Shown one piece after another: positions 1 through 5,833 of a stretch of DNA of 7,129 nucleotides (position 1 is the stretch's first letter; each line of letters starts with the position of its first letter). The notes under the pieces were generated by a model. That model saw only the letters and a list, made by a program, of their open reading frames with translations, was not told where the DNA came from and did not search any database. Origin of the DNA: an uncultured Methanobrevibacter sp. (GTDB lineage Archaea; Methanobacteriota; Methanobacteria; Methanobacteriales; Methanobacteriaceae). Both the position numbers and the translations under genes were made by a program. The stretch lies in the NCBI RefSeq assembly GCF_937906425.1, contig NZ_CALCYR010000229.1, positions 1 through 7,129 on the forward strand. Direction: 5' to 3'.

Positions 1-24
1 CCCTACACGACGCTCTTCCGATCT
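1..24. other. Illumina adapter remnant (not genomic)
   Basis: These 24 bases match, from memory, the 3' end of the Illumina TruSeq/paired-end universal adapter, finishing in GCTCTTCCGATCT. Their G+C content is clearly above that of the adjoining sequence, and the change occurs exactly at base 25. On the minus strand the genome reads into AGATCGGAAGAGC, the usual adapter read-through signature. The segment should be masked. It also shows that position 1 is a contig edge. Confidence 0.97.
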
Positions 25-36
25 ATTCTTATCCAT
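25..36 (-). CDS. pglX: First four codons of the next BREX gene, probably pglX methyltransferase (truncated)
   Basis: On the minus strand an ATG at 36-34 is followed by codons for Asp, Lys and Asn, and is then cut off by the adapter. The ATG is preceded by TTGAGGT (50-44), giving normal Shine-Dalgarno spacing of eight bases from GAGG, and it starts 14 bases after the brxC stop. In type 1 BREX operons the gene after brxC is normally pglX (brxX), the adenine-specific DNA methyltransferase that modifies host DNA and is needed for phage discrimination. Many PglX proteins begin with a short Met-(Asn/Asp)-Lys-type N-terminus, which agrees with MDKN. The identity rests on gene order and four residues only. 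The existence of a start codon here is much surer than the name. Confidence 0.55.
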
Positions 37-43
37 AAAAATA

Positions 44-50
44 ACCTCAA
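44..50 (-). promoter_or_regulatory. Ribosome binding site for the truncated pglX
   Basis: The minus strand reads TTGAGGT just after the brxC stop codon (TAA, 53-51), with GAGG eight bases before the ATG at 36. It supports a real start codon there, in the same transcript as brxC. Confidence 0.6.
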
Positions 51-3000
51 TTAGAGTCTTATATTAACAATATCAATTTCATCATCATCTAAACGTTTTT
101 TAACTTCAGATTTTATTTGATTTAAGAACATTTCTAAATCAGATTCATTTTCTATTTTTACTTTAGATTGGGAAGCAATAAATTTAATAGTAAGTTCTAC
201 AGATTTTGGTTTAGATGGTTCTGCTTCTCCGCCACCAGCAGCAGTTATATGTTCTTCCTTAAATTTATTTATTAAATCTACACAATTACTTCTCAAAATA
301 GAAGCTTCATCACTTACTCCGCGAATAACAGATATTACATTAGCTTTATTTAATTTTTGAGATAAGTTAGCAAATTTATTTTCAAAATTTAATCTATATT
401 TTGAATTCAATTCATCTTTAAATTCATAATCCTCATCTAAAATAGCTAAAACTTCATTTAATTCATTATTTATATCATTTCTTGGAGTTACTTTCTCTTT
501 ATCAATAATTTCCTTATGTTTTTCTTCAAACTTATCATCCAATAGAGGAAGATCCTTTATTCTGGAATAAGGATTAGGCATTCTTAGAATATCTCTAATC
601 TGATTAACAATATCAATCAATTCCATATCACTGATAAAGTTCATATTGGATTCATAAATCTTATAATTCCTGCTAGCTTCATCAAAGTAATTCTTTTGAC
701 TGCTATTGAAGAATTGAATAACAGAATAAGTATTATCACCCATATCCAAAAATTCATCTTCTTTTTCTACTACAAAACTATAGAACTGATTAATGGATTT
801 TTTAGATTTGACATCCAGCAATATATCTCTTGAATCAATTAAGGCATCCTTGCCAGGATAATCCGGATTTGACCTATAATAAGTTAAACAGTCATTAATC
901 TCATTCAATTTTTTATCTGAAGCAAAAACAAACTTGTCCATAATAAGCTCATCATTATCAGAACTAATGCTTTCATTGAAAACATCTTTTAAGAGTATTT
1001 TAACAGTTTTTACATCTCTCCTTTTAATTCCTTCTCTCTTTTCAACCAATAGCTTTTCCCTGAAATCCTTTCCATCCAAGAATTTAAAGATTTCCTCAGC
1101 TTTATTAGTCTTTAAAGAAACAATCTCTGAATTCATAATCAAATCAATTCTCTTTTGAGAGAATAATTTAGCCACTAACCATTCCACATCAAGCTCAATA
1201 AAGCCATAAGGAGAGGATGTGAATCTATTGAGAATAGTCTTCATGCTTGGTTTGATATAATTGCTTGATTGCATTTCAACATATGCATACAAATCGTTTA
1301 AAGCATTATTTGCTTTTGATTCCACTCCAGCAAAGGTTTCTTGAGAAGATTCCTTAATTGTAGAAATAATATCTGATTTATCTGGTGAAAAGTCCATATA
1401 AGTGAGCTTATGATAGACTTTAGAGACCAAATCACCTAATGCATCGTTGATTCTTTCACTTGCATTCTTCTCCATAATGTTTACTTTAGAACCATTTACA
1501 TAGATATCTGCCTGTTTAAGAGCTTTTTCAAGCAATATTACAATTCTTGATTCCTTCTCTAAACGCTCTTCACTCTTTGCAATTTTGAGATGTTCCTTGA
1601 TTTCTGTGCTGTTCTTTTGAAGGTATTTTTCAATCTGCAGGCTTTCTTCTATCTCTTTAAATACTGTAAAATCATTATTCAAATGTAAGATAACCTCTTT
1701 ATTATTTTGAGATAAGCCTCTTAAAGCATTATAAATCATCTCTTGCTCTGAACTTTCAGACAAAGTTGTTTGGGCAGAGCTTTGCACATTGAAATCATAA
1801 TAAGGGCTAATTATTCTAAGGCCAATGTCATTCTTATGCATTCCACTATCTATATTATCAATTGCCTTATTAAAGGCAAAGTTATACTTATTGTTGTATT
1901 TGTATTTCTTTTCCTTGAAAATATCATAAAAGATAACATCAGATGCCTTATTTAATATTTCACCTAATTCAACATTGACATTCTTGATTTCCTTATTAAC
2001 ATCCTGTTCTTCATTGGTTAAGAATGAATAAATGTCTCCATTTTTCTGAATCAATGTTTCACGTTCCAGCCTTACAAGGGATTTGACAATCTTGTTTCTT
2101 AAATCAGGTAAATCCTCATCGATATGGGAAATCATCAATATTGTGATATTGTCCAAGTTTGCCTTAATCTCCTTGACATATTTAATTAAGAACAGTGACT
2201 TTAAGACATAGACATCAAAATCAGTCAATAATTCATTATATCCCGCTTTAATGATAACTGAACTGTGGGAATGATCAATAAACTGTGATAATGCATCATA
2301 GAATATATTAAATGGAACCAATGACTGCTCATCCTTATCCATCATTTCAATAGCGGCATGCTGGAACATTGCAAGCATTGAACGCTCTCCTTCTGCAAGG
2401 TGTTTTCCTGATGCTCCATGCTCCCTGATAGATGTTAAAACAGCTTGAAGCAAATTGAATTGATAGGGTATGAATGGATAGATAGATGCGAAATCATCTG
2501 CATTCGCATAATTTTTCATCTCTGCACTTTCAGTGAAACTGAAATTATTCTTTAAGATAGGTTCAACTTGAGGATAATATGCCTTTAGCATATTATTGGC
2601 AACTTCATTTTTGGCTAAAATTCTTTTTCTAATGACTTCATCCACATTTGCAGAGGATAATGAAAGTCTTGTTTTGAATCTTCCTTGAATTTTAGAGAAG
2701 TCCTGACCCTTAACATCCACCAAATCATCAATATTCTGCTGGCTTGTAACTATAATCCAAGCTTTTCCCTGACATTTGGTCCCCAAATCCTCGGTAATTG
2801 ACTGCAAATTAAGCATTAATTTAGTATCATCTCCAATGTATTGTCCTACTTCATCCACTAAGAACACAACATGATGATTCTTTCCTTTAGAATTGCAATA
2901 ATCTGCCACTTCATCTGCAAATTTTTCTATAGAAATATTAAAATTTTCTTCAGCCTTTTCAACCCAGTTTTGAGCTGCATCACGACTCATAAAACCAATA

Positions 3001-3665
3001 CTAACAATTGATTCCACAATTTCGTCAACTATAAAATAATAATCATCCCTTACGATTTCCCAATCTTCACCATTTATATCCTTAAAGACTGTTTTAAATT
3101 CTCCATATTTTCCTTCAGAATCCAATTTTTTCTCAAAATCTGCTAAAAATGAATATTCAGTACAATATCCTCTCATTTCATTAAATACTTTTATAAATAC
3201 ATCGAGAATCTTATCCTTTTCTGAAGAAGAATTGGAGCTTTTTGAATCGATATTGAATAAGATAACATCAGTGCTGACACCGCTTGATTTGATCATATCT
3301 GCTATGACAACTGGATCCTGTATCTTATTATCTTCTTTAAAGAAATCAATAGGTCTTCTAAAACTTCCAGGATTTTCCCTATCCTCAACTTCCAATTGAC
3401 TATTCAAAATATATGATAAAATCTTCAGGAAGTGAGATTTACCACTTCCAAAGAAACCGGAAATCCAAACACCCATATCATCAGTGGCAATGCTTGTTCC
3501 TCTGGCATAAATGTTAAAAAACTCACTAAAATGTTTTTTTAACTCATCAGTCACAACATATTCATTCAATTCCTGATATATGTTTTCTTCATCCTTTTGA
3601 CCTACTTTAATAACACCTTTAATATCTCTATCAATAGGTTTTTCAAACATTTCTCCTATTTTCAC
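51..3665 (-). CDS. brxC: BREX system P-loop ATPase BrxC
   Basis: BrxC (1204 aa), the large cytoplasmic ATPase of type 1 BREX, of usual length for the family and required for phage exclusion in characterised systems. The start is GTG at 3665-3663, giving the N-terminus MKIGEMFEKPIDRDIKGVIK, typical of BrxC. The later ATG (codon 6) has its AGGAG only two bases upstream and is less likely. A Walker A motif GFFGSGKS lies at residues 70-77. Walker B is VVFLVDE at 266-272, with D271 and E272 as the metal-binding and catalytic acids. A sensor-like IIVTSQQ follows at 304-310, then GRFKTRL at 328-334. Family-typical blocks are YPFIPYQF (396-403), GKHLAEGERSML (420-431), FLTNEEQDVN (548-557) and SPYGFIELDVEWLVAKL (818-834). 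The middle is long, charged and helical. A Gly/Pro linker near 1142-1154 leads to a small C-terminal domain. The stop of brxB lies 11 bases upstream. I see no frameshift or lost motif. Confidence 0.96.
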   Translation of the reverse strand: MKIGEMFEKPIDRDIKGVIKVGQKDEENIYQELNEYVVTDELKKHFSEFFNIYARGTSIATDDMGVWISGFFGSGKSHFLKILSYILNSQLEVEDRENPGSFRRPIDFFKEDNKIQDPVVIADMIKSSGVSTDVILFNIDSKSSNSSSEKDKILDVFIKVFNEMRGYCTEYSFLADFEKKLDSEGKYGEFKTVFKDINGEDWEIVRDDYYFIVDEIVESIVSIGFMSRDAAQNWVEKAEENFNISIEKFADEVADYCNSKGKNHHVVFLVDEVGQYIGDDTKLMLNLQSITEDLGTKCQGKAWIIVTSQQNIDDLVDVKGQDFSKIQGRFKTRLSLSSANVDEVIRKRILAKNEVANNMLKAYYPQVEPILKNNFSFTESAEMKNYANADDFASIYPFIPYQFNLLQAVLTSIREHGASGKHLAEGERSMLAMFQHAAIEMMDKDEQSLVPFNIFYDALSQFIDHSHSSVIIKAGYNELLTDFDVYVLKSLFLIKYVKEIKANLDNITILMISHIDEDLPDLRNKIVKSLVRLERETLIQKNGDIYSFLTNEEQDVNKEIKNVNVELGEILNKASDVIFYDIFKEKKYKYNNKYNFAFNKAIDNIDSGMHKNDIGLRIISPYYDFNVQSSAQTTLSESSEQEMIYNALRGLSQNNKEVILHLNNDFTVFKEIEESLQIEKYLQKNSTEIKEHLKIAKSEERLEKESRIVILLEKALKQADIYVNGSKVNIMEKNASERINDALGDLVSKVYHKLTYMDFSPDKSDIISTIKESSQETFAGVESKANNALNDLYAYVEMQSSNYIKPSMKTILNRFTSSPYGFIELDVEWLVAKLFSQKRIDLIMNSEIVSLKTNKAEEIFKFLDGKDFREKLLVEKREGIKRRDVKTVKILLKDVFNESISSDNDELIMDKFVFASDKKLNEINDCLTYYRSNPDYPGKDALIDSRDILLDVKSKKSINQFYSFVVEKEDEFLDMGDNTYSVIQFFNSSQKNYFDEASRNYKIYESNMNFISDMELIDIVNQIRDILRMPNPYSRIKDLPLLDDKFEEKHKEIIDKEKVTPRNDINNELNEVLAILDEDYEFKDELNSKYRLNFENKFANLSQKLNKANVISVIRGVSDEASILRSNCVDLINKFKEEHITAAGGGEAEPSKPKSVELTIKFIASQSKVKIENESDLEMFLNQIKSEVKKRLDDDEIDIVNIRL

Positions 3666-3671
3666 TTAAAA

Positions 3672-3677
3672 CCCCCC
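3672..3677 (-). promoter_or_regulatory. G-tract ribosome binding site of brxC overlapping the brxB stop
   Basis: Six consecutive G residues on the minus strand end six bases before the brxC GTG. The first G is the last base of the brxB TAG stop codon (3679-3677). The arrangement suggests that ribosomes finishing brxB pass directly to brxC. It also decides the GTG start, because the only alternative, the ATG at codon 6, has its AGGAG too close. Confidence 0.6.
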
Positions 3678-4255
3678 TAATCCACTAATGGAAAAGCCCT
3701 ATAATAATTACTATCCTTGATTGTATTGAACAATACCAAATCGTTTCCAGAATATCTTCCAGGGAAGAACATGATAACTGGAACTTCATCTAACTGCTGA
3801 TGCAAATTGTTTAAAACATTATGAGATCTAAGCAAAGGATATGCTTTGCCCACACCTGTAATAAAAATTACTGAATTTTCCGTGTATCTATCAATTATAT
3901 AATTCACGATTAAATTTGAATCCATGCCTAACTTCAACATTTTGGTAACTGCCTTTTTGGCATGTTCCCTACCTTTTTTCTCTTCAAATTTAAAAGTTTT
4001 TTCAAGATATCCCTTATTTTTTAAAATATCCAGAATTATTTCATATAAATCAAATTCAAGAATTTTAAATCCTAAATTCGGATTATTGTTTATCTTATTT
4101 TTCAAATATTCCACTTCTTTGCGAACCCTTTGTTCATATTTGGGATCATAATCAAAAATAAAATAGCCTACTTCATTTCCCAGACCCTTATTCTGTAAAA
4201 AAGAAGGTTCCTTGATTTTTATTTCTATCTGGTTCAACCTTTTTTCAATGCTCAA
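3677..4255 (-). CDS. brxB: BREX system protein BrxB (DUF1788 family)
   Basis: BrxB, a small soluble BREX core protein (about 192 aa) of unknown biochemical activity, always found in type 1 BREX between brxA and brxC. Recognisable family blocks are an N-terminal GLGNEVGYFIFDYDP, a central FITGVGKAYPLLRSHNVLNNL-like segment (Ile-Thr-Gly followed by a Leu-rich helix), and the C-terminal VPVIMFFPGRYSG and KDSNYYRAFPL signatures, which are nearly diagnostic. I chose a TTG start at 4255-4253 (protein MSIEKRL). An in-frame GTG lies 12 bases earlier at 4267, but it sits inside the probable Shine-Dalgarno GGGGTG and has no room for its own, whereas TTG has nine-base spacing. If GTG were used, four residues (MWII) would be added. 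The gene lies between brxA, 45 bases upstream, and brxC, whose binding site overlaps its stop. Codon use resembles the neighbouring brx genes. Confidence 0.93.
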   Translation of the reverse strand: MSIEKRLNQIEIKIKEPSFLQNKGLGNEVGYFIFDYDPKYEQRVRKEVEYLKNKINNNPNLGFKILEFDLYEIILDILKNKGYLEKTFKFEEKKGREHAKKAVTKMLKLGMDSNLIVNYIIDRYTENSVIFITGVGKAYPLLRSHNVLNNLHQQLDEVPVIMFFPGRYSGNDLVLFNTIKDSNYYRAFPLVD

Positions 4256-4264
4256 TATAATCCA

Positions 4265-4270
4265 CACCCC
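4265..4270 (-). promoter_or_regulatory. Ribosome binding site deciding the brxB TTG start
   Basis: GGGGTG on the minus strand resembles the GAGGTG complement of the 16S rRNA 3' end, and it ends nine bases before the TTG at 4255. Because it contains the upstream in-frame GTG, it argues against that GTG as the start codon. Confidence 0.5.
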
Positions 4271-4300
4271 TAATTTAAAAATTTTTGAGATAAAGCACTC

Positions 4301-4897
4301 CTAAACCTTTTCTCCTGTAATTGAATAATAATAAGGACCTAAGTCATTTTCAATCAGCATATTTTTCAATCTTAAATCTACAAATGGAACATATATTTCT
4401 CTTTCATTTCCAGCAGATTCCAATACTCCCGCCTCGGAAAGCATGTTTTTATAGCCTCTTTTAAGCCTTTCAACAGTTTCTTCTCTCCACTGGCTGACTT
4501 CTTCACTTTGATATGACTTCTCATCGAAAAACTTGTCAAAATCCTTAGGCCTTAGAGTGAAATCACCTAGAACAATATGCTCTCTAAAGACTTCATACAT
4601 AAATTCAAAAAATAGTTTATCCTGCTTTAAAACGGATATTAAAACAAAAACTTTTGCGGAATTGGTATCAGTTCTCAGGAAATATTCCAATACATCTTCT
4701 GAAAATGAGCTTAAACGTCTGAAAATACCATTTGTTACTTCTTTGACACGAGATTCTGTTTCTACTTGAAAAATATTTTCTTTCAATGCCAAATCCATGA
4801 TTTCTTCTTTAGAATAACCTTCCAACATCAATTCAGCTACTTTTCTAGACTCAATAAACCAAAAAGAGTTGCTAACTAAACCAGCACTATATTTCAT
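4301..4897 (-). CDS. brxA: BREX system protein BrxA (DUF1819 family)
   Basis: BrxA (198 aa), first gene of the BREX operon here. The family is small, all-helical and reported to bind DNA, but its exact role in BREX is not settled. The protein opens with the hallmark YSAGL (residues 3-7), followed by a helix with conserved E16. It has the family's central helical part (ISVLKQDKLFFEFMYEVFRE, about 87-106), the WREETVERLKRGYKNMLSEAG segment near 137-157, which resembles a winged-helix recognition region, and a C-terminal DLGPYYYSITG. Length is normal. The ATG at 4897 is supported by a strong GAGGGTGA site three bases away. brxB starts 45 bases downstream. The 5' side carries a promoter with an inverted repeat and, unlike many BREX loci, no adjacent WYL-type regulator gene (brxR); cas6 occupies that place. 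Confidence 0.94.
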   Translation of the reverse strand: MKYSAGLVSNSFWFIESRKVAELMLEGYSKEEIMDLALKENIFQVETESRVKEVTNGIFRRLSSFSEDVLEYFLRTDTNSAKVFVLISVLKQDKLFFEFMYEVFREHIVLGDFTLRPKDFDKFFDEKSYQSEEVSQWREETVERLKRGYKNMLSEAGVLESAGNEREIYVPFVDLRLKNMLIENDLGPYYYSITGEKV

Positions 4898-4900
4898 TTT

Positions 4901-4908
4901 TCACCCTC
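4901..4908 (-). promoter_or_regulatory. Strong ribosome binding site of brxA
   Basis: GAGGGTGA on the minus strand, three bases before the brxA ATG, closely matches the complement of the 16S rRNA end (GGAGGTGA with one difference). It is the best ribosome binding site in the window, as expected for the first gene of an operon. Confidence 0.75.
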
Positions 4909-4917
4909 TAAAATAAC

Positions 4918-4934
4918 ATACTAATATTTAGTAT
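4918..4934. promoter_or_regulatory. Inverted repeat ATACTAA-TAT-TTAGTAT, possible brxA operator
   Basis: Two perfect seven-base arms flank a three-base centre, 20 bases upstream of the brxA ATG. The repeat lies between the candidate TATA box (4948-4941) and the start codon, across or next to the expected transcription start about 25 bases past the TATA box. That is a typical place for an archaeal repressor to bind. The symmetry is seen directly. The operator role is inferred. In AT-rich DNA some symmetry arises by chance. Confidence 0.45.
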
Positions 4935-4940
4935 TTAATA

Positions 4941-4955
4941 ATAATAAACTTTTTT
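4941..4955 (-). promoter_or_regulatory. Candidate archaeal promoter (BRE + TATA box) of the BREX operon
   Basis: The minus strand reads AAAAAAG (purine-rich, BRE-like, 4955-4949) followed by TTTATTAT (TATA-like, 4948-4941). Initiation about 25 bases further on would fall near 4917-4920, giving a short leader of about 20 bases that contains the brxA ribosome binding site. The spacing is convincing. The motif is weak evidence because the whole spacer is AT-rich. Confidence 0.45.
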
Positions 4956-4963
4956 AAAAAAGT
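4948..4963. repeat. 16-base perfect palindrome ACTTTTTTAAAAAAGT
   Basis: This is a perfect self-complementary 16-mer with no spacer, overlapping the candidate BRE upstream of brxA. It could be a second protein-binding site or simply a consequence of A/T runs. As RNA it would be a weak A-U hairpin without a loop, so a terminator is unlikely. Confidence 0.4.
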
Positions 4964-5067
4964 ATACAGTCAAAAAAAGTAAGAAAAAAATAGTAATGAA
5001 TAGTAAAATTCTTAAAAAAATGTTTTGGCGAACACCCTTTGATAAAAAAAATAGTTTAGTTAAAGAC

Positions 5068-5120
5068 AAAAAATGGGAAAAAATAAAAAAATGAATTAAA
5101 TTGAGGGAGTTCCCCAATTT
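5068..5120 (-). terminator. Hairpin plus T-tracts downstream of cas6
   Basis: On the minus strand the arms AAATTG (5120-5115) and CAATTT (5103-5098) enclose G-rich and C-rich halves. They can form a stem of nine pairs including one G-U, with a five-base loop. Six bases later come T7 (5091-5085), T6 (5083-5078) and T6 (5073-5068). T5 and T7 runs also occur between the cas6 stop and the hairpin. T-tracts alone can terminate archaeal RNA polymerase, so the arrangement probably ends the CARF-cas6 transcript before the brxA promoter. Confidence 0.55.
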
Positions 5121-5138
5121 TAAAAAAAGTTTAAAAAG

Positions 5139-5807
5139 CTATTCCTCTTCGTCTAGAACCCTTACAACAGTTCCAAAGCCATGACTTACTCCCTTTCCAA
5201 ATCCAAAGTAATTAGGAATCCGGAATTTGACCTTGAATTCTCCTGTAAATGCAAGCATGTTAATTGACTTGTAATCCACACGTGTAAAGTCAAGCCTTGT
5301 TTTTGGATACAGCCTCCTGTCAACAATAATTCCCAAACCCTTGGCCATTGATAGAATGTTGCCTACAAGAATCTTGTTGAGAAACACTTTCCTCTCCTTC
5401 CAGCCTTCAATACTGTTGAAGCGTTGGAAATTGTTCTTGTTCAAGGCAAGCCATGGAGTGATGAACTTGTAATGATACTCCCTGTTGGTAGTTGAAACAT
5501 TTATTTCATCCTCAACAATAATTCTATCCTCCACCTTGTAGTAGGAATCGGAGAGCCTGAGTTCTGTGATGTCCTCTGCTATATCCTTTAACAGATCCGC
5601 TCCCTCTTCAATGCCAAGCATGGAAGCCTGCCCGTCTATTACATGGTACTGGATGAGGGGATAGGAGTATAATAACTTGTCTTGTGCATAATGGTTGTGA
5701 AGCAGGGGATAGTCGAAATGGTTTCCAATATATCCTCTAAGCTTTGAAGAGTCCTGCCTTATTTTCTTGTTTGTCTTAAGCACAAGGTATGATGTGTTTA
5801 TTTTCAT
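5139..5807 (-). CDS. cas6: Cas6 CRISPR RNA endonuclease (Cas6b-like)
   Basis: Cas6 (222 aa) is the metal-independent ribonuclease that cuts CRISPR precursor RNA within each repeat to give crRNAs for type I and III effectors. The C-terminus carries the Cas6 glycine-rich loop, GFGKGVSHGFG (residues 202-212). The N-terminal half has KLRGYIGNHF (22-31), then LLHNHY (35-40), where the paired H37 and H39 are candidate catalytic histidines. FLNKILVGNILSMAKGLG (142-159) and a TGEFKVKF strand (188-195) are also typical. The architecture fits two ferredoxin-like domains of the compact Cas6b group found in methanogens and Clostridia. The ATG at 5807 follows AAGGAG with seven-base spacing. The CARF-HEPN stop is 26 bases upstream, so the two are probably co-transcribed. 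G+C and use of AAG, TTC and AAC codons look higher than in the brx genes. No array or effector genes are in view, so the CRISPR type served is unknown. Confidence 0.88.
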   Translation of the reverse strand: MKINTSYLVLKTNKKIRQDSSKLRGYIGNHFDYPLLHNHYAQDKLLYSYPLIQYHVIDGQASMLGIEEGADLLKDIAEDITELRLSDSYYKVEDRIIVEDEINVSTTNREYHYKFITPWLALNKNNFQRFNSIEGWKERKVFLNKILVGNILSMAKGLGIIVDRRLYPKTRLDFTRVDYKSINMLAFTGEFKVKFRIPNYFGFGKGVSHGFGTVVRVLDEEE

Positions 5808-5814
5808 TTAAATG

Positions 5815-5820
5815 CTCCTT
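5815..5820 (-). promoter_or_regulatory. Ribosome binding site of cas6
   Basis: AAGGAG on the minus strand lies seven bases before the ATG of cas6 and within the 26-base gap after the upstream CARF-HEPN gene. It supports both the chosen start and translation from a shared transcript. Confidence 0.7.
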
Positions 5821-5833
5821 AAAATTAAACCAC

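Noticed and set aside
934..1158. Plus-strand open frame antisense to brxC
   Set aside because: It overlaps a continuous, family-typical BrxC coding sequence, has low-complexity Ser/Leu-rich translation and no ribosome binding site. The same applies to the frame at 1770-1955.
3924..4151. Plus-strand open frame antisense to brxB
   Set aside because: brxB is clearly recognised on the other strand. The antisense translation has no family resemblance. The frame at 4533-4769, antisense to brxA, is rejected for the same reason.
4935..5117. A 60-codon minus-strand frame, Phe/Leu-rich, looking like a small membrane protein
   Set aside because: It starts at TTG inside the terminator-like hairpin, has no ribosome binding site, and its hydrophobic residues come from T-runs read as Phe and Leu. 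It also runs through the brxA promoter.
5098..5120. Hairpin considered as a leftover CRISPR repeat
   Set aside because: Only one copy is present, with no second repeat or spacer-sized unit nearby, and its position after the cas6 stop with following T-tracts suits a terminator better.
5687..5705. LLHNHY in Cas6 taken as an HNH nuclease motif
   Set aside because: The histidines fit the Cas6 N-terminal active-site region. There is no HNH fold context such as zinc-binding cysteines or a downstream His, and the C-terminal glycine loop identifies Cas6.
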